Assembly: GCA_038745625.1 (NCBI GenBank) | Contig: JBCDLG010000096.1 | Span: forward strand, 1-11,339 | Source: Parvularcula sp038745625 | Lineage (GTDB): Bacteria; Pseudomonadota; Alphaproteobacteria; Caulobacterales; Parvularculaceae | Reading direction: 5' to 3' | Length of the DNA stretch: 11,339 nt | The notes under the pieces: model-generated | Database searches by the model: none | Seen by the model: the letters and a program-made list of their open reading frames with translations, nothing else | What the model was told of the DNA's origin: nothing | Made by a program: the position numbers and the translations under genes | Shown here: positions 1-7,137 of the stretch, piece by piece | Layout: every line of letters begins with the position of its first letter | Numbering within the stretch: position 1 is the first letter of the stretch

Positions 1-56
1 AGAAGAAGCGCGGCGACGCCAACGGTCGCTAGACTGGCAAAATGGCGATCATCCAT
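1..56 (-). CDS. mreD: Probable 5' end of mreD, rod-shape-determining membrane protein (partial, cut by the left edge)
   Basis: An ATG at 56-54 opens a frame that stays open to the window edge and reads MDDRHFASLATVGVAALL, a short polar start leading into a hydrophobic stretch. This suits an MreD, a small multi-spanning inner-membrane protein of the elongasome that works with MreC. The start overlaps the end of mreC by 8 bp, an arrangement expected of a translationally coupled mreC-mreD pair. The assignment rests mainly on gene order (mreB, mreC, then mreD is the usual order) because only about 18 codons are visible. A second ATG 4 bases further on is in another frame and stops after a few codons. 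Any other small membrane protein cannot be excluded from this fragment alone. Confidence 0.6.
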   Translation of the reverse strand, partial: MDDRHFASLATVGVAALL

Positions 57-999
57 CGGCCGCCACCGCTTCCGGCGCGCTCGCAACAGCGTCGTCGCCA
101 AGCTCCGCCGGAGCAGGCAGGGCGTCCTCCTCGACAATCGGCTCAATCGTCTTGGGGAAGACGTAGTCGACCACTTGCACCATGTGCGCACGCTGATCAC
201 TGGAATAAAGACCGATCGTCGCGACGCCCTTGTCGGAGATCCTGACAACCTCGCCGACCGGCAGCCCGCGCGGCAGCGTGCCGCCCGTACCCGACGTCAC
301 CACCCGCATACCGGGCTGAAGCTCGCCTTTGGGACGGCCAGAGAAAAGACGGATCTCGGCGCGGCGCTCAGCCGTTCCTGACAGAAGGCCTTCCGTGTCC
401 ACCTCTTCGATATAGACCGGCACGTGGCTGTCTGCGTCGGTGAGAAGAAGAACACGAGAGGCGTGGCTACCAACCGTCACGACATGCCCGATGAGGCCCG
501 CGCCGTTGATCACCGCGCTGCCTTTGCGAACGCCGTCATCGCCGCCAGCGCTTAAGACCAGCGCCCGGCTGAAAGGGCCGCCGTTTTCTGCGATCACCTG
601 GGCCGGGATATACTCGCCAGGACGCACGACTTTCGGGTCGAGCATCTCTTCATACTGAGCAACGCGCTGCTCCAGCGCCATCGCCTGGTGCATCCAGATC
701 CGGAGCGCTTCGTTCTCTTCGCGCAGCTGCCGGTTCTCTTCCATCACGGCGAAGTAATCGCTGATGTCACCCACCCGGTTCTGGGTGAAACGGACGGGGC
801 CGGAGAAAACGGAAAAAACCGGCGCGAACCGGTCAAGAAGCGTCGCCCGCGCCTTCTCAAAAACCGACGCGTTGGCACCGTACAGGCTAAAGACGGTCAT
901 GAAGATGGAAAAAGCCAAGAAAAACAGGAGGCTCGTTGGCGGCCGCTCGGACCGTCTCAACCCATCACCGTGTCCTGCCGAAAACAACGCTGTGCGCAT
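49..999 (-). CDS. mreC: MreC, rod-shape-determining periplasmic scaffold protein
   Basis: MreC is a bitopic inner-membrane protein that links cytoplasmic MreB and membrane MreD to the peptidoglycan synthases PBP2 and RodA during lateral wall growth. With the start used here it has 316 residues. A short basic cytoplasmic tail (1-22) is followed by one membrane helix (about 23-40) and a charged coiled coil (about 73-120, rich in E, Q and R, with the segment MEENRQLREENEALR). The beta-rich MreC domain follows (about 130-290, with VINGAGLIGHVV and LLLTDADSHVPVYIE). The tail is acidic and rich in alanine and proline. The start at 999 is preferred because AAGGAG lies 10 nt upstream. An in-frame ATG at 1059 would add 20 residues but has only a weak TAAGG. 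The gene sits 148 bp downstream of mreB on the same strand and its stop overlaps the probable mreD start. Confidence 0.95.
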   Translation of the reverse strand: MRTALFSAGHGDGLRRSERPPTSLLFFLAFSIFMTVFSLYGANASVFEKARATLLDRFAPVFSVFSGPVRFTQNRVGDISDYFAVMEENRQLREENEALRIWMHQAMALEQRVAQYEEMLDPKVVRPGEYIPAQVIAENGGPFSRALVLSAGGDDGVRKGSAVINGAGLIGHVVTVGSHASRVLLLTDADSHVPVYIEEVDTEGLLSGTAERRAEIRLFSGRPKGELQPGMRVVTSGTGGTLPRGLPVGEVVRISDKGVATIGLYSSDQRAHMVQVVDYVFPKTIEPIVEEDALPAPAELGDDAVASAPEAVAADG

Positions 1000-1009
1000 C
1001 AGCGTGGTG

Positions 1010-1015
1010 CTCCTT
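1010..1015 (-). promoter_or_regulatory. Ribosome binding site deciding the mreC start
   Basis: On the minus strand this reads AAGGAG, 10 nt before the ATG at 999. It favours that ATG over the in-frame ATG at 1059, which is preceded only by TAAGG at 8 nt, and over the ATG at 1050, which has nothing recognisable. Confidence 0.6.
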
Positions 1016-1147
1016 GGCAACTGCCTACCCTCGCGTTCGAAGATAGCCATGCGAGGCATGAAGAGGGCCTTAACCCTTCCATGACGATTCGCTCATTCCT
1101 ACCCCGCGTCGGCGCCCAAGCGAAGCGCCTCTAGGGTGAGAAATTGG

Positions 1148-2188
1148 CTAGACTGCGGAGCTGAGCGCCGAGCGCATGGCCCGGTCATTCTCAAGCGCTG
1201 CGCCGGTGCCAAGAGCCACACATGAAAGCGGGTCCTCAGCGATAGAGACCGGCAGCCCAGTCTCCTCGCGGAGGAGTTTGTCGAGGTTGCGCAACAGCGC
1301 GCCGCCGCCGGTCAGCATGATGCCGGTATCGACGATATCGGCGGCGAGCTCTGGCGGGGTCGCTTCGAGGGCCACTTTCACCGCTTCGGTGATCTGGGTG
1401 ACCGGCTCTTTCAGCGCTTCATGGATTTGCGCCGCGGAGATTTTCACCTCTTTCGGCACGCCGTGCATCAGGTCACGGCCTTTGATGTGGATGACCGTCT
1501 TGGCCGACTCTTCGTCCACCGTGGCCGAGCCAACCTCTTTCTTGATCCGCTCAGCCGAGCTTTCACCGATCAGGAGGTTAAACTCGCGGCGGATATAGCT
1601 GACGATCGCTTCGTCCATCTTGTCGCCGCCAACGCGGACCGAGCGAGAATAGACGATACCGCCAAGGCTCAAGACAGCGACCTCTGTCGTACCGCCGCCG
1701 ATATCGACGACCATCGAGCCCGTTGGCTCAGCCACCGGAAGGTGGGCGCCGTAAGCGGCAGCCATGGGCTCTTCGATGAGGTCCACCCGGCGAGCACCAG
1801 CCGACAGCGCGCTCTCTTGGATCGCGCGGCGCTCAACGGCCGTGGCGCCCGAAGGCACGCAAATCACGATCCGTGGGCTCGCAAACGAGCGGCGGTTATG
1901 CACCTTGCGGATGAAGTGTTTGATCATCGCCTCAGCGACTTCGAAGTCGGCGATCACGCCGTCGCGCATGGGGCGAATGGCTTCGATCGCGCCAGGCGTC
2001 CGGCCCAGCATGTCTTTGGCCTCATTGCCAACAGCACGCACGATTTTGCGTCCCTGGCGGGTCTCGATCGCAACCACCGATGGCTCGTTGAGAACGATGC
2101 CGCGACCGCGCACGTAGACGAGTGTGTTTGCAGTCCCGAGGTCCACAGCCATGTCAGCCGAGAGCATTCCAAAGAGGGCCGAGAGCAT
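1148..2188 (-). CDS. mreB: MreB, actin-like cell-shape protein
   Basis: MreB is the bacterial actin that forms membrane-bound filaments and directs the elongasome. The protein has 346 residues, normal for the family, and is intact. The N-terminus MLSALFGMLS is a hydrophobic, membrane-anchoring type of start. The phosphate-1 loop is DLGTANTLVYV (about 16-26). The catalytic-region motif LIEEPMAAA lies at about 137-145, phosphate-2 is DIGGGTTEVAVLS (about 162-174), and the adenosine motif is GIMLTGGGALLRNLD (about 289-303). IRPMRDGVIADFEVAEAMI and CVPSGATAVERRAI are strongly conserved MreB stretches. The ATG at 2188 matches where alphaproteobacterial MreBs begin, although the upstream AGGA lies only one base from the ATG; later ATGs would remove the anchor or phosphate-1. 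The TVP38-family gene ends 76 bp upstream on the same strand and mreC follows. I saw no convincing promoter in the 76 bp gap, so read-through from upstream is possible. Confidence 0.98.
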   Translation of the reverse strand: MLSALFGMLSADMAVDLGTANTLVYVRGRGIVLNEPSVVAIETRQGRKIVRAVGNEAKDMLGRTPGAIEAIRPMRDGVIADFEVAEAMIKHFIRKVHNRRSFASPRIVICVPSGATAVERRAIQESALSAGARRVDLIEEPMAAAYGAHLPVAEPTGSMVVDIGGGTTEVAVLSLGGIVYSRSVRVGGDKMDEAIVSYIRREFNLLIGESSAERIKKEVGSATVDEESAKTVIHIKGRDLMHGVPKEVKISAAQIHEALKEPVTQITEAVKVALEATPPELAADIVDTGIMLTGGGALLRNLDKLLREETGLPVSIAEDPLSCVALGTGAALENDRAMRSALSSAV

Positions 2189-2264
2189 GTCCTAATTCCA
2201 ATCCCTATCGAGTGGCCGCCCTCCCTCCCATGGCGAGCTGCCGTCAACACGTGGCGACAATCAA

Positions 2265-3083
2265 TCAGCGAGCCTTTGATTTAAGATTAAGAGCAGGCTC
2301 ACCATCGTCGCCAAGCGAAGCTTTTTCCTCCGATATCTCGGTTTGCGGCGCGAGGCCAGCAAACGAGGTGGAGCGTAGGCGCCGGTAAAGCCAACGGCAG
2401 AAAAGGATGAAGCCGATCCAGGCCGCCGCCAGTGCTACCAAGGTTAAGATCGAGCTTGTGTCACCCCGCGTCAGGAAACGGCCAATATCGTCCAGTTGCT
2501 CTGTGAAGAAGGCAATCAGCGCCAGTTTGGGAAGTGTGCCGAGCCCTGTGCCCGTCAGGAATTTCCATAATGGCATACCCGCTGCTCCGCAGACGGAGTT
2601 GATCACAATGAAGGGCGCCGAAGGGGTCCAGCGGACGACCATAGCAGCGAGCAGACCCCTGTTCTGCATGACACGGATCATCGCCTGGGCACGGCCATCT
2701 GAAATTTTCTTCACCCATTGAGCGCCAAGCCTGCGGCCGAGAAAATAGGTGACGGTCGCCGACAATAGAGTGGCGGCTAGCGCGTATGCCATCCCCAGGG
2801 CCGCACCGAAAACCGCAACGGTCCCCGCGTAGAGGAGCGCTTGCGGAAACCCGATCCACGCGAGGGTCACAAAGACGGCGATGACGGCGAAGGGCGCCCA
2901 AGGGCTTTCCTTCACGCGGTCAAAAAATGAGACGATCGCTTGCTGTTCGAGGCCCAACGCGTCCTGGCCGAAGAGGATGAGCAGCAAAACAACCAAAACG
3001 GCGCCAAGAGTGAGACCCGCCGAGATTTGCGTCCGACGGTCCATCCCTTTGAAAAGTCTCCCTAATGTCGCTACTGCCGCCAC
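2265..3083 (-). CDS. TVP38/TMEM64 family (VTT domain, DedA superfamily) inner-membrane protein
   Basis: This is a 272-residue polytopic membrane protein. Hydrophobic segments lie at about 20-39, 63-80, 85-116, 145-170, 178-193 and 211-230. The VTT/SNARE-associated domain shows its typical features. One is a glycine-rich re-entrant region (GTVAVFGAALGMAYALAAT, about 87-105) followed by FLGRRLG. Another is the R-x-x-P segment VVRWTPSAPFIVIN (about 149-162), followed by a GTGLGTLPK turn. Members of the wider superfamily include eukaryotic scramblases (TMEM41B, VMP1) and bacterial undecaprenyl-phosphate flippases of the DedA branch. The substrate of this one cannot be read from sequence. The start is GTG at 3083, chosen because GAGGT lies 9 nt upstream; an ATG at 3044 would be the alternative. 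It sits between a YhdP-like lipid-transport gene 68 bp upstream and mreB 76 bp downstream, all on one strand, which suggests a role in lipid handling or wall precursor recycling. Confidence 0.9.
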   Translation of the reverse strand: MAAVATLGRLFKGMDRRTQISAGLTLGAVLVVLLLILFGQDALGLEQQAIVSFFDRVKESPWAPFAVIAVFVTLAWIGFPQALLYAGTVAVFGAALGMAYALAATLLSATVTYFLGRRLGAQWVKKISDGRAQAMIRVMQNRGLLAAMVVRWTPSAPFIVINSVCGAAGMPLWKFLTGTGLGTLPKLALIAFFTEQLDDIGRFLTRGDTSSILTLVALAAAWIGFILFCRWLYRRLRSTSFAGLAPQTEISEEKASLGDDGEPALNLKSKAR

Positions 3084-3092
3084 GGCCGCATT

Positions 3093-3097
3093 ACCTC
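3093..3097 (-). promoter_or_regulatory. Ribosome binding site supporting a GTG start of the TVP38-family gene
   Basis: GAGGT on the minus strand lies 9 nt before the GTG at 3083. A nearby ATG (3090-3088) is in a different frame and hits a stop within seven codons, so the GTG is the better start. Confidence 0.5.
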
Positions 3098-3151
3098 AAC
3101 TGTGATCGAGTCGCTGTTTCATGGCCGAGCGGCGGGGCCCCGTCCATGGCC

Positions 3152-6100
3152 TCAATTGTCGGGATCATCCTCGGAAGCTGCGTCGTCGCCGCTTTGGCTC
3201 TCTTCTTCAGCGGCAATAATCGCTGCATCAAGCAGGTCCCGCGTTTCGGTGGAGCGGAAAGCGAGCGGCTCAAACATCCGCCGCAAGATGCCCGGCGTCA
3301 GCGCCGAGAGACCGTTCACGGTCACGGTGGGCTGATCAATCGGTCCGACGATCTGATAGGAGAAGGCAACGATGCCCTCCCCATCGCGGCTGACGAAGAG
3401 CTGTCCGATCCCGGGGAGCGTACCAAGAATGGAGTTCACCGAATAAGCTGGCGCGATGGCGCCGCGCACATCGATCTGTCCGGCCGCGAGATCGACCATG
3501 CCGGTCGCCGAAATGCCGAGCGACGATCCGATCATCTTGGCATCGCTCAGGCCGACCTTGCCGTCATGGATCCATAGATCGCCATCGAGTTGGTTGAAGC
3601 GAATGCCCTCGCCGCCGAGCACGTCATTGAGGCCATCAAGCGATCCCACAGCCAAAAGCCGCGCCATGATCGGCGCGTCTTTGACGACGAACTCGCCAAC
3701 TTCGATGCGGCCGCGAAAACCGCCCGCCTCAATCGTCGTGCCCTTCACCGTTCCTCCGCCGCCGCGGATCGAGCTTATGCCGAAAATGCCGCTCATCAGC
3801 TGACCGAAATCGGCGACATCAACATCGACGCTGCCAAGGGGTTCGCCTGGCGCCCGCGCGATCACAGCCGTCAGGGGACCACCGCCAGCAAATCGGCTGT
3901 TGAGTGTGAGCGCTTCGATGCTTTTGCCATCGTGAAGGGCCGTGGCCACGAGACTGTTGAGGGCCACCCCATTGCGCAGCAGCATCTGGTCAACATCAAT
4001 CACAAGCGATGATGCGCCCGGAAGCTCTCCCTCGCCCTCACCCCCGCCGTCGGAGGTGAGCAGCGCCTCGAGAAAGCCCGAAGCGTCCGCCCGCTGACCA
4101 ATGAGCTCGATCTTGAGACGCTCGCCCTCGGAATCGATACGCACCGACATGTCCGACTGCTGATTGATAACATAGCGCGGTAGATCAAGCCGCAGCAATC
4201 CGCCCTCTTCGGTGAAAAGACCGCTGCCCTCAATCTCGACATTGGGCGTTTTGACGATGATGTCGCTCAGCTGGATGCGGTCGTCGCCCGCCTCACCCGG
4301 CAACTTGACCGAGGTGACGATAGTGCCAGGGAGCCCCGAGGGTTTGAAAAGCCCAAGCTCGCGCACCACGAGCGCCGTGTTCACGATATCGGCTTCAACA
4401 ACCAGCGGCTTGCCAGGCTTCAGGTCCCAAGCCGTGATCGTCGTCTTCGCCGTTCCGTCGAGGAATTGGCGTAGCGGGATGCCGACGAGATCGGCCGCGA
4501 CTCGGTCAAGCTCCGCTGACGCTGACAACTCCGTCCGCTGATCACCATCAAGATGCTTGAGCCAGCGAAAATCAGTCGGCGCGGTTGCGACGAGCCCCTC
4601 GCCTTCAATGAGCAGCTCCTCTTCCGTGAGGTTGATCGCCCCGCCCGCGCCAACAAAGTCGACGCCTGGCAAAACATCATCGATCGCACCCTGAGCAAAC
4701 GCTCCCGTGCCAGTGATGAGAACGGAGTCGGGCTGAGGCCGGGTCCGCATAGGCCACGTCACGGTGAGATCGAAGCGCCCGCGCCCGCGGAAGCTGTCGG
4801 GCGGAAACGCGCCATCGCTGAGCTGCGCGAGCCCTGACTCCTCGAGCGCCGCAAGCACCACGGGCACATCACCGGCGAGCTGTCCGTTGAAGGTCGAAAT
4901 CGCGCCGCCGGGCAGGAAGCGCGGTATCCGGACGGTCCCGCCTTCCACCGCGATGCCTGCGACCTCGCCGCTTTCCGCATCAATATCGAAACTGTTGCCG
5001 CGGACGATCGCGCTGGCTTTGAGCTTGGTGATCGGTGGCATTGTGCTCCGGTAGGCGACGGTTGCGTTGCTCGCATCAAAGGTGAAGAGCATCACATCAT
5101 CGTCGAGCGGCGTTTGCGGCTGCACCGCACTCATAGGAATATCCGCCGTGTACTTCACATTGGTGATATCGCCGGCGATCAGGTTGCGCGCCACCCAGCG
5201 CCGTGCAGCCCCGGCGACGGGCACGGGCCAACCCGACAGCACCTCTTGCGGGGACAGCGGCCCCGGGGTCGATGCATCCGCCACAATACGCGGATTGCCG
5301 ATAAAGCCCTCAGGGAACGTCATCGACAGCGAGCCTTTCAACCGGCTCCGGAAAAAGGCGGTCGAGAGCTGGACGAGATCAAGATGCCGGGTCGAGGCAT
5401 CGAAGGTCCCGATCGCCTCCGCCGTCCCAATGTCAAGCGGCCCCTCCAGGAAGGAGCCAAAGTCGATATGGATGTCCTCGGCCACCGCTTTGAAGGCGAG
5501 CCTGAGAGACTCCGGACGCTGAAGGTTCTCCGCGCGCACCTCTCCGGTGACGAGGCCGCGATTGCCCGCGATGTCAATCAGGAGTTCTGAGATCTCAAAC
5601 TTCGGCTCACCGTCGATAAAGCGCGCGCGCAAGCGGTTCTCGCCAAAACCGAAAGGATTGGTAACGAGATAGCCCTCGCCGGGGGACGCGGCGATATCGA
5701 GCGCGCCGGCAAGCGGGTTGCCCTCATCGTCGAGCGTCAGCGTCACATCACCATTGAGCGTGCCGCTGAGATCCATCGCGTCGACGCCCATCAGCGTCAG
5801 CAGTGGACCGATCGGCGCACCTTCGGCGTCGAAGGCGAGCTCCGTAAGGCCGCTCTGCGCGGTCGTCACATCCAAACGCGCGAGCCCTGTCCTCTCGCCC
5901 AGAAGGAAGGGCAGGCTTGAATCAATCGCATACCCATCCGCCTCCGGACCCGCCTTGAGCCAGCCCCGGTCCAAAATCACAGGATCAGCATCAACCGCCG
6001 AGAAAAAGGACACGGTGACGTCGAGAATATCGACAAGGCCCGCAGCGCCGCTCGAAAGTGTCGCCAGAATGCTATCGATCGGTAGCGCAGGCGCACTGCC

Positions 6101-6535
6101 TGACCCAGGCCTCGTCACAGCATTGATACGGTCGATCCGCATACGCTCAATCCTGGTAGCGGTCGAGAACAAACCCCTCAGGCGCAACTCGGTGAGAATG
6201 CCGTCGGCATCAATCGCTTGGGTGTCCGAACGCGCATAGACGGCAGCGGCTTCGAGCTTGATCCCCTTGGCCGTGATACGCAACCGCGCATCCTCGGCCG
6301 AAAGCTCCATGCCAGCCTGATGCTCAGCTGCCGCACCGACGACGGTGATCAGCGAGCCCGCCGGCATGCCGGTCACGATCATGCCGAAGCCGAGCATCAT
6401 CGGCGCCGAGAGACCAAAGGCCGCAGTCGCGCCGAAAGCCCTCGCGCATCCGCTCACGCAGATCGTGAAAAGCCCTCTTCGCCGGTCGCCTGACCCGCGG
6501 CCGCGCTCGGTTTTTTGCCTCAAAAGAGCTCGCAC
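3152..6535 (-). CDS. AsmA/YhdP-like large inner-membrane-anchored periplasmic protein
   Basis: This is an 1127-residue protein with an N-terminal basic tail, one hydrophobic segment (about 33-57) and a very long periplasmic region of short beta-strand repeats. The C-terminal part, about 944-1075, matches the AsmA-like C-terminal domain of YhdP-type proteins. Its visible segments include APIMARLLAVGSLDGLNDVL, LDGDLWIHDGKV, NSILGTLPGIGQLF and YQIVGPIDQPTVTVNGLSAL. The last 40 residues or so are acidic and probably disordered. Known of the family: YhdP, TamB and YdbH form long hydrophobic grooves that bridge inner and outer membranes and carry phospholipids outward. I infer the same role here. 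The size is similar to E. coli YhdP (about 1260 residues). The frame opens with GTG at 6535, directly after an in-frame TAA (6538-6536) and with a poor ribosome binding site, so the exact N-terminus is uncertain. It is the first gene of the minus-strand run and diverges from the peroxiredoxin gene. Confidence 0.9.
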   Translation of the reverse strand: MRALLRQKTERGRGSGDRRRGLFTICVSGCARAFGATAAFGLSAPMMLGFGMIVTGMPAGSLITVVGAAAEHQAGMELSAEDARLRITAKGIKLEAAAVYARSDTQAIDADGILTELRLRGLFSTATRIERMRIDRINAVTRPGSGSAPALPIDSILATLSSGAAGLVDILDVTVSFFSAVDADPVILDRGWLKAGPEADGYAIDSSLPFLLGERTGLARLDVTTAQSGLTELAFDAEGAPIGPLLTLMGVDAMDLSGTLNGDVTLTLDDEGNPLAGALDIAASPGEGYLVTNPFGFGENRLRARFIDGEPKFEISELLIDIAGNRGLVTGEVRAENLQRPESLRLAFKAVAEDIHIDFGSFLEGPLDIGTAEAIGTFDASTRHLDLVQLSTAFFRSRLKGSLSMTFPEGFIGNPRIVADASTPGPLSPQEVLSGWPVPVAGAARRWVARNLIAGDITNVKYTADIPMSAVQPQTPLDDDVMLFTFDASNATVAYRSTMPPITKLKASAIVRGNSFDIDAESGEVAGIAVEGGTVRIPRFLPGGAISTFNGQLAGDVPVVLAALEESGLAQLSDGAFPPDSFRGRGRFDLTVTWPMRTRPQPDSVLITGTGAFAQGAIDDVLPGVDFVGAGGAINLTEEELLIEGEGLVATAPTDFRWLKHLDGDQRTELSASAELDRVAADLVGIPLRQFLDGTAKTTITAWDLKPGKPLVVEADIVNTALVVRELGLFKPSGLPGTIVTSVKLPGEAGDDRIQLSDIIVKTPNVEIEGSGLFTEEGGLLRLDLPRYVINQQSDMSVRIDSEGERLKIELIGQRADASGFLEALLTSDGGGEGEGELPGASSLVIDVDQMLLRNGVALNSLVATALHDGKSIEALTLNSRFAGGGPLTAVIARAPGEPLGSVDVDVADFGQLMSGIFGISSIRGGGGTVKGTTIEAGGFRGRIEVGEFVVKDAPIMARLLAVGSLDGLNDVLGGEGIRFNQLDGDLWIHDGKVGLSDAKMIGSSLGISATGMVDLAAGQIDVRGAIAPAYSVNSILGTLPGIGQLFVSRDGEGIVAFSYQIVGPIDQPTVTVNGLSALTPGILRRMFEPLAFRSTETRDLLDAAIIAAEEESQSGDDAASEDDPDN

Positions 6536-6675
6536 TTATCCGGTCCCGATCACGTGCCAACTAAGGGAATGCCGCGCCCGCGAGCAAGGACATCAATGAT
6601 GACCTCATGGACGGATTGCGCAGCGCACCTATACCTCTCCCCCGTGCTCGACCATCCATCTTAAGGAGATCCCCC
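6536..6675. promoter_or_regulatory. Divergent intergenic region, expected to hold two promoters
   Basis: These 140 bp separate the minus-strand YhdP-like gene from the plus-strand peroxiredoxin gene, so promoters for both directions must lie here or just inside the genes. A TATACC at about 6630-6636 could be a -10 element for the plus strand, but I could not pair it with a good -35. No clear operator or riboswitch is visible. A short open frame from 6607 is only an in-frame upstream extension of the peroxiredoxin gene. Confidence 0.35.
6662..6668 (+). promoter_or_regulatory. Strong ribosome binding site of the peroxiredoxin gene
   Basis: TAAGGAG is followed by a 7 nt spacer and ATG at 6676. 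This fixes the start and rules out the in-frame ATG at 6607, whose extra 23 residues (rich in R, P and S) are unlike the family. Confidence 0.85.
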
Positions 6676-7137
6676 ATGCTTGAAGAAGGCGATAAGGCGC
6701 CAGCCTTCACCCTGCCCACCGACGATGACGGCGATGTCAGCCTGAAGGACTTTAAGGGGCGCAAACTGGTGCTCTACTTTTATCCCAAAGACGACACGCC
6801 TGGCTGCACGAAGGAGGCCATTGGCTTCACCGAAGCGCTTGACGATTTCGAAGCTGTCGGCACATCCATTCTCGGCGTCTCAAAAGACACGGTGGCGAAG
6901 CACGGAAAGTTCCGCGCGAAGCACGATCTTGGCGTTGGCCTCGCCTCTGACGAAGACGGCGGCGTCATTGAAGCCTATGGCTCCTGGGTGGAGAAACAGA
7001 TGTACGGCAAGACGTATATGGGCATCGACCGCTCGACCTTCTTGATCGACGAGAAGGGTGTCGTTCGGAAGATCTGGCGGAAAGTCCGTGTGCCGAAACA
7101 CGTCGAGACCGTGCTCGCCGCAGCCCAAGAGCTTTGA
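6676..7137 (+). CDS. bcp: Bcp/PrxQ-type thioredoxin-dependent peroxiredoxin, single-cysteine form
   Basis: This is a cytoplasmic thiol peroxidase of 153 residues, the normal Bcp length. It reduces hydrogen peroxide and organic hydroperoxides. The peroxidatic site is YFYPKDDTPGCTKEA with Cys44. Thr41 and Pro42 complete the PxxxTxxC signature, and the conserved YGKTYMGIDRSTFLID block follows at about residues 115-130. E. coli Bcp carries its resolving cysteine five residues after the peroxidatic one; here that position is Ile49, and the protein has no other cysteine. It should therefore act as a 1-Cys enzyme needing an external thiol, a variation known in this subfamily. A strong TAAGGAG precedes the ATG. 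The stop overlaps the start of the next gene by 4 bp (TTGA), so the two are probably translated together. Whether it is induced by oxidative stress cannot be told from the visible upstream DNA. Confidence 0.97.
   Translation: MLEEGDKAPAFTLPTDDDGDVSLKDFKGRKLVLYFYPKDDTPGCTKEAIGFTEALDDFEAVGTSILGVSKDTVAKHGKFRAKHDLGVGLASDEDGGVIEAYGSWVEKQMYGKTYMGIDRSTFLIDEKGVVRKIWRKVRVPKHVETVLAAAQEL

Noticed and set aside
1111..1129. GGCGC/GCGCC inverted repeat just after mreB, as a terminator
   Set aside because: It has only a 5 bp stem with a 9 nt loop and no U-rich tail; mreC follows and should be transcribed through it.
1421..2284. Plus-strand open frame of 287 codons antisense to mreB
   Set aside because: It lies wholly opposite a clearly conserved mreB, its protein is rich in H, R and D with no family resemblance, and long antisense frames are common in GC-rich coding DNA.
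3134..3141. GGGGCCCC palindrome between the YhdP-like and TVP38 genes, as a terminator or operator
   Set aside because: It has no loop and no U-tract, and an 8 bp GC palindrome is expected by chance in DNA of this composition.
3590..4012. Plus-strand open frame of 140 codons antisense to the YhdP-like gene
   Set aside because: It mirrors the codon bias of the real gene, has no credible start signal and no recognisable domain. The same applies to 3065-3577, 5067-5522, 5114-5590 and 5718-6239.
6607..6675. N-terminal extension of the peroxiredoxin from ATG 6607
   Set aside because: The strong TAAGGAG lies at the correct distance from ATG 6676, and family members begin at that point.
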